NCBI GenBank assembly: GCA_017459635.1
Contig: JAFUCO010000098.1
Span: 53,295-117,294 of the forward strand
Length of the DNA stretch: 64,000 nucleotides
DNA from: Blautia sp.
Lineage (GTDB): Bacteria > Bacillota > Clostridia > Lachnospirales > Lachnospiraceae
Direction: 5' to 3'
Part shown: positions 63,830 to 64,000 of the stretch, in pieces
Position numbering within the stretch: the first letter of the stretch is position 1
Layout: each line of letters opens with the position of its first letter
Program-made: the position numbers and the translations under genes
The notes under the pieces: generated by a model
Database searches by the model: none
Seen by the model: only the letters and a program-made list of their open reading frames with translations
What the model was told of the DNA's origin: nothing

Positions 63830-63846
63830 TGAATACCTCCGGTTAA

Positions 63847-63886
63847 TCGGCTGTGAAAAGTAAGACAGAGAACCGTCCCAATGTCA
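63847..63886. repeat. GGCTGTGAAAAGT motif joined to a degenerate family A unit
   Basis: CGGCTGTGAAAAGT leads into TAAGACAGAGAACCGTCCCA. The end of the family A unit is altered (ATGTCATT). It lies upstream of tmcAL. Confidence 0.7.
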
Positions 63887-63891
63887 TTTAG

Positions 63892-64000
63892 TTAGTGTTT
63901 TGGATATGGATTTGTATACTTGCCAACAAACAGCTGTAGGGGGAGGACTGACCATATGTACGGAACCGTTCGGCCTATGGCACAGAAAATGCGAGTATAG
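63892..64000 (+). promoter_or_regulatory. Promoter-like sequence with a possible 14-codon leader ORF at the right edge
   Basis: TTAGTG (63892-63897), a 17-base spacer and TATACT (63915-63920) are followed by a strong AGGGGGAGG (63938-63946) and an ATG at 63956. The frame MYGTVRPMAQKMRV ends with TAG at 64000. It may be a leader peptide for a gene beyond the window, or chance. Confidence 0.35.

Overview
The window looks like a chromosomal segment of a mid-GC Gram-positive anaerobe of the Clostridia, most likely Lachnospiraceae. The evidence is: strong AGGAGG-type ribosome binding sites; paired GlgC/GlgD glycogen genes; a LytR-CpsA-Psr protein; a PotC-PotD fusion; a formate-THF ligase / cyclodeaminase / FolD module; an orphan WXG100-like protein beside a DUF4176 protein; a DNA polymerase I without proofreading residues; and no outer-membrane genes. 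The taxon is an inference from gene content. I see no rRNA, CRISPR array, complete insertion sequence or prophage.

Layout. 1-4563 (+): end of potA, potB, a potC-potD fusion and a PTS enzyme I-like gene. 4564-5076: repeat-rich gap. 5077-8195 (+): nucleotide-sugar dehydrogenase and an LCP wall-polymer ligase. 8329-11505 (-): dTDP-rhamnose genes rmlD, rmlB and rmlA (no rmlC). 12027-16405 (+): DUF512 radical-SAM-like protein, der, plsY and gpsA. 16721-17548 (-): aldo/keto reductase. 18082-24432 (+): fhs-fchA-folD, icd, a Met8-like dehydrogenase and a lactonase. 24569-25663 (-): aroC. 26092-30480 (+): a rhomboid-like protein with a zinc ribbon, a diaminopimelate-decarboxylase-type enzyme, then the WXG100-like/DUF4176 pair. 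30616-34374 (-): a polar amino acid ABC transporter whose last gene is a DapF-fold epimerase. 34729-39675 (+): phosphoglucomutase, a Bax-inhibitor-1-like protein, MscS and an NSS transporter. 39729-39811 (-): tRNA-Leu(CAA). 40043-49438 (+): HprK-like kinase, YitT, glgC-glgD, pyk, a two-TM protein with a membrane-anchored Hsp70-like ATPase, a tandem ACT protein and a small protein. 49594-50163 (-): double-HTH regulator. 50704-62552 (+): aminopeptidase P, ftsH, HerA-like ATPase, anti-sigma-like zinc protein, polA-coaE-MBL hydrolase, then the ACT/PFL (UPF0210) pair. 62549-63829 (-): tmcAL.

How the genes work together. Most of the content is housekeeping. Cell-surface genes (nucleotide-sugar dehydrogenase, LCP, Rml) cluster at 5-11.5 kb. 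Phospholipid synthesis (plsY-gpsA) follows der. One-carbon enzymes form one unit. Glycogen synthesis precedes pyruvate kinase.

The least explained parts are: (1) the orphan type VII-secretion-like pair at 28.5-30.5 kb; (2) the membrane protein / Hsp70-like ATPase pair at 45.8-48.6 kb; (3) the transporter-epimerase operon at 30.6-34.4 kb; and (4) an unusually dense set of intergenic repeats. The repeats comprise a 25-bp REP-like family (A) at seven loci, a GTTACTATTCACGGCC family (B), a hairpin family with covarying stems (C), and several short tandem duplications that cross stop codons.
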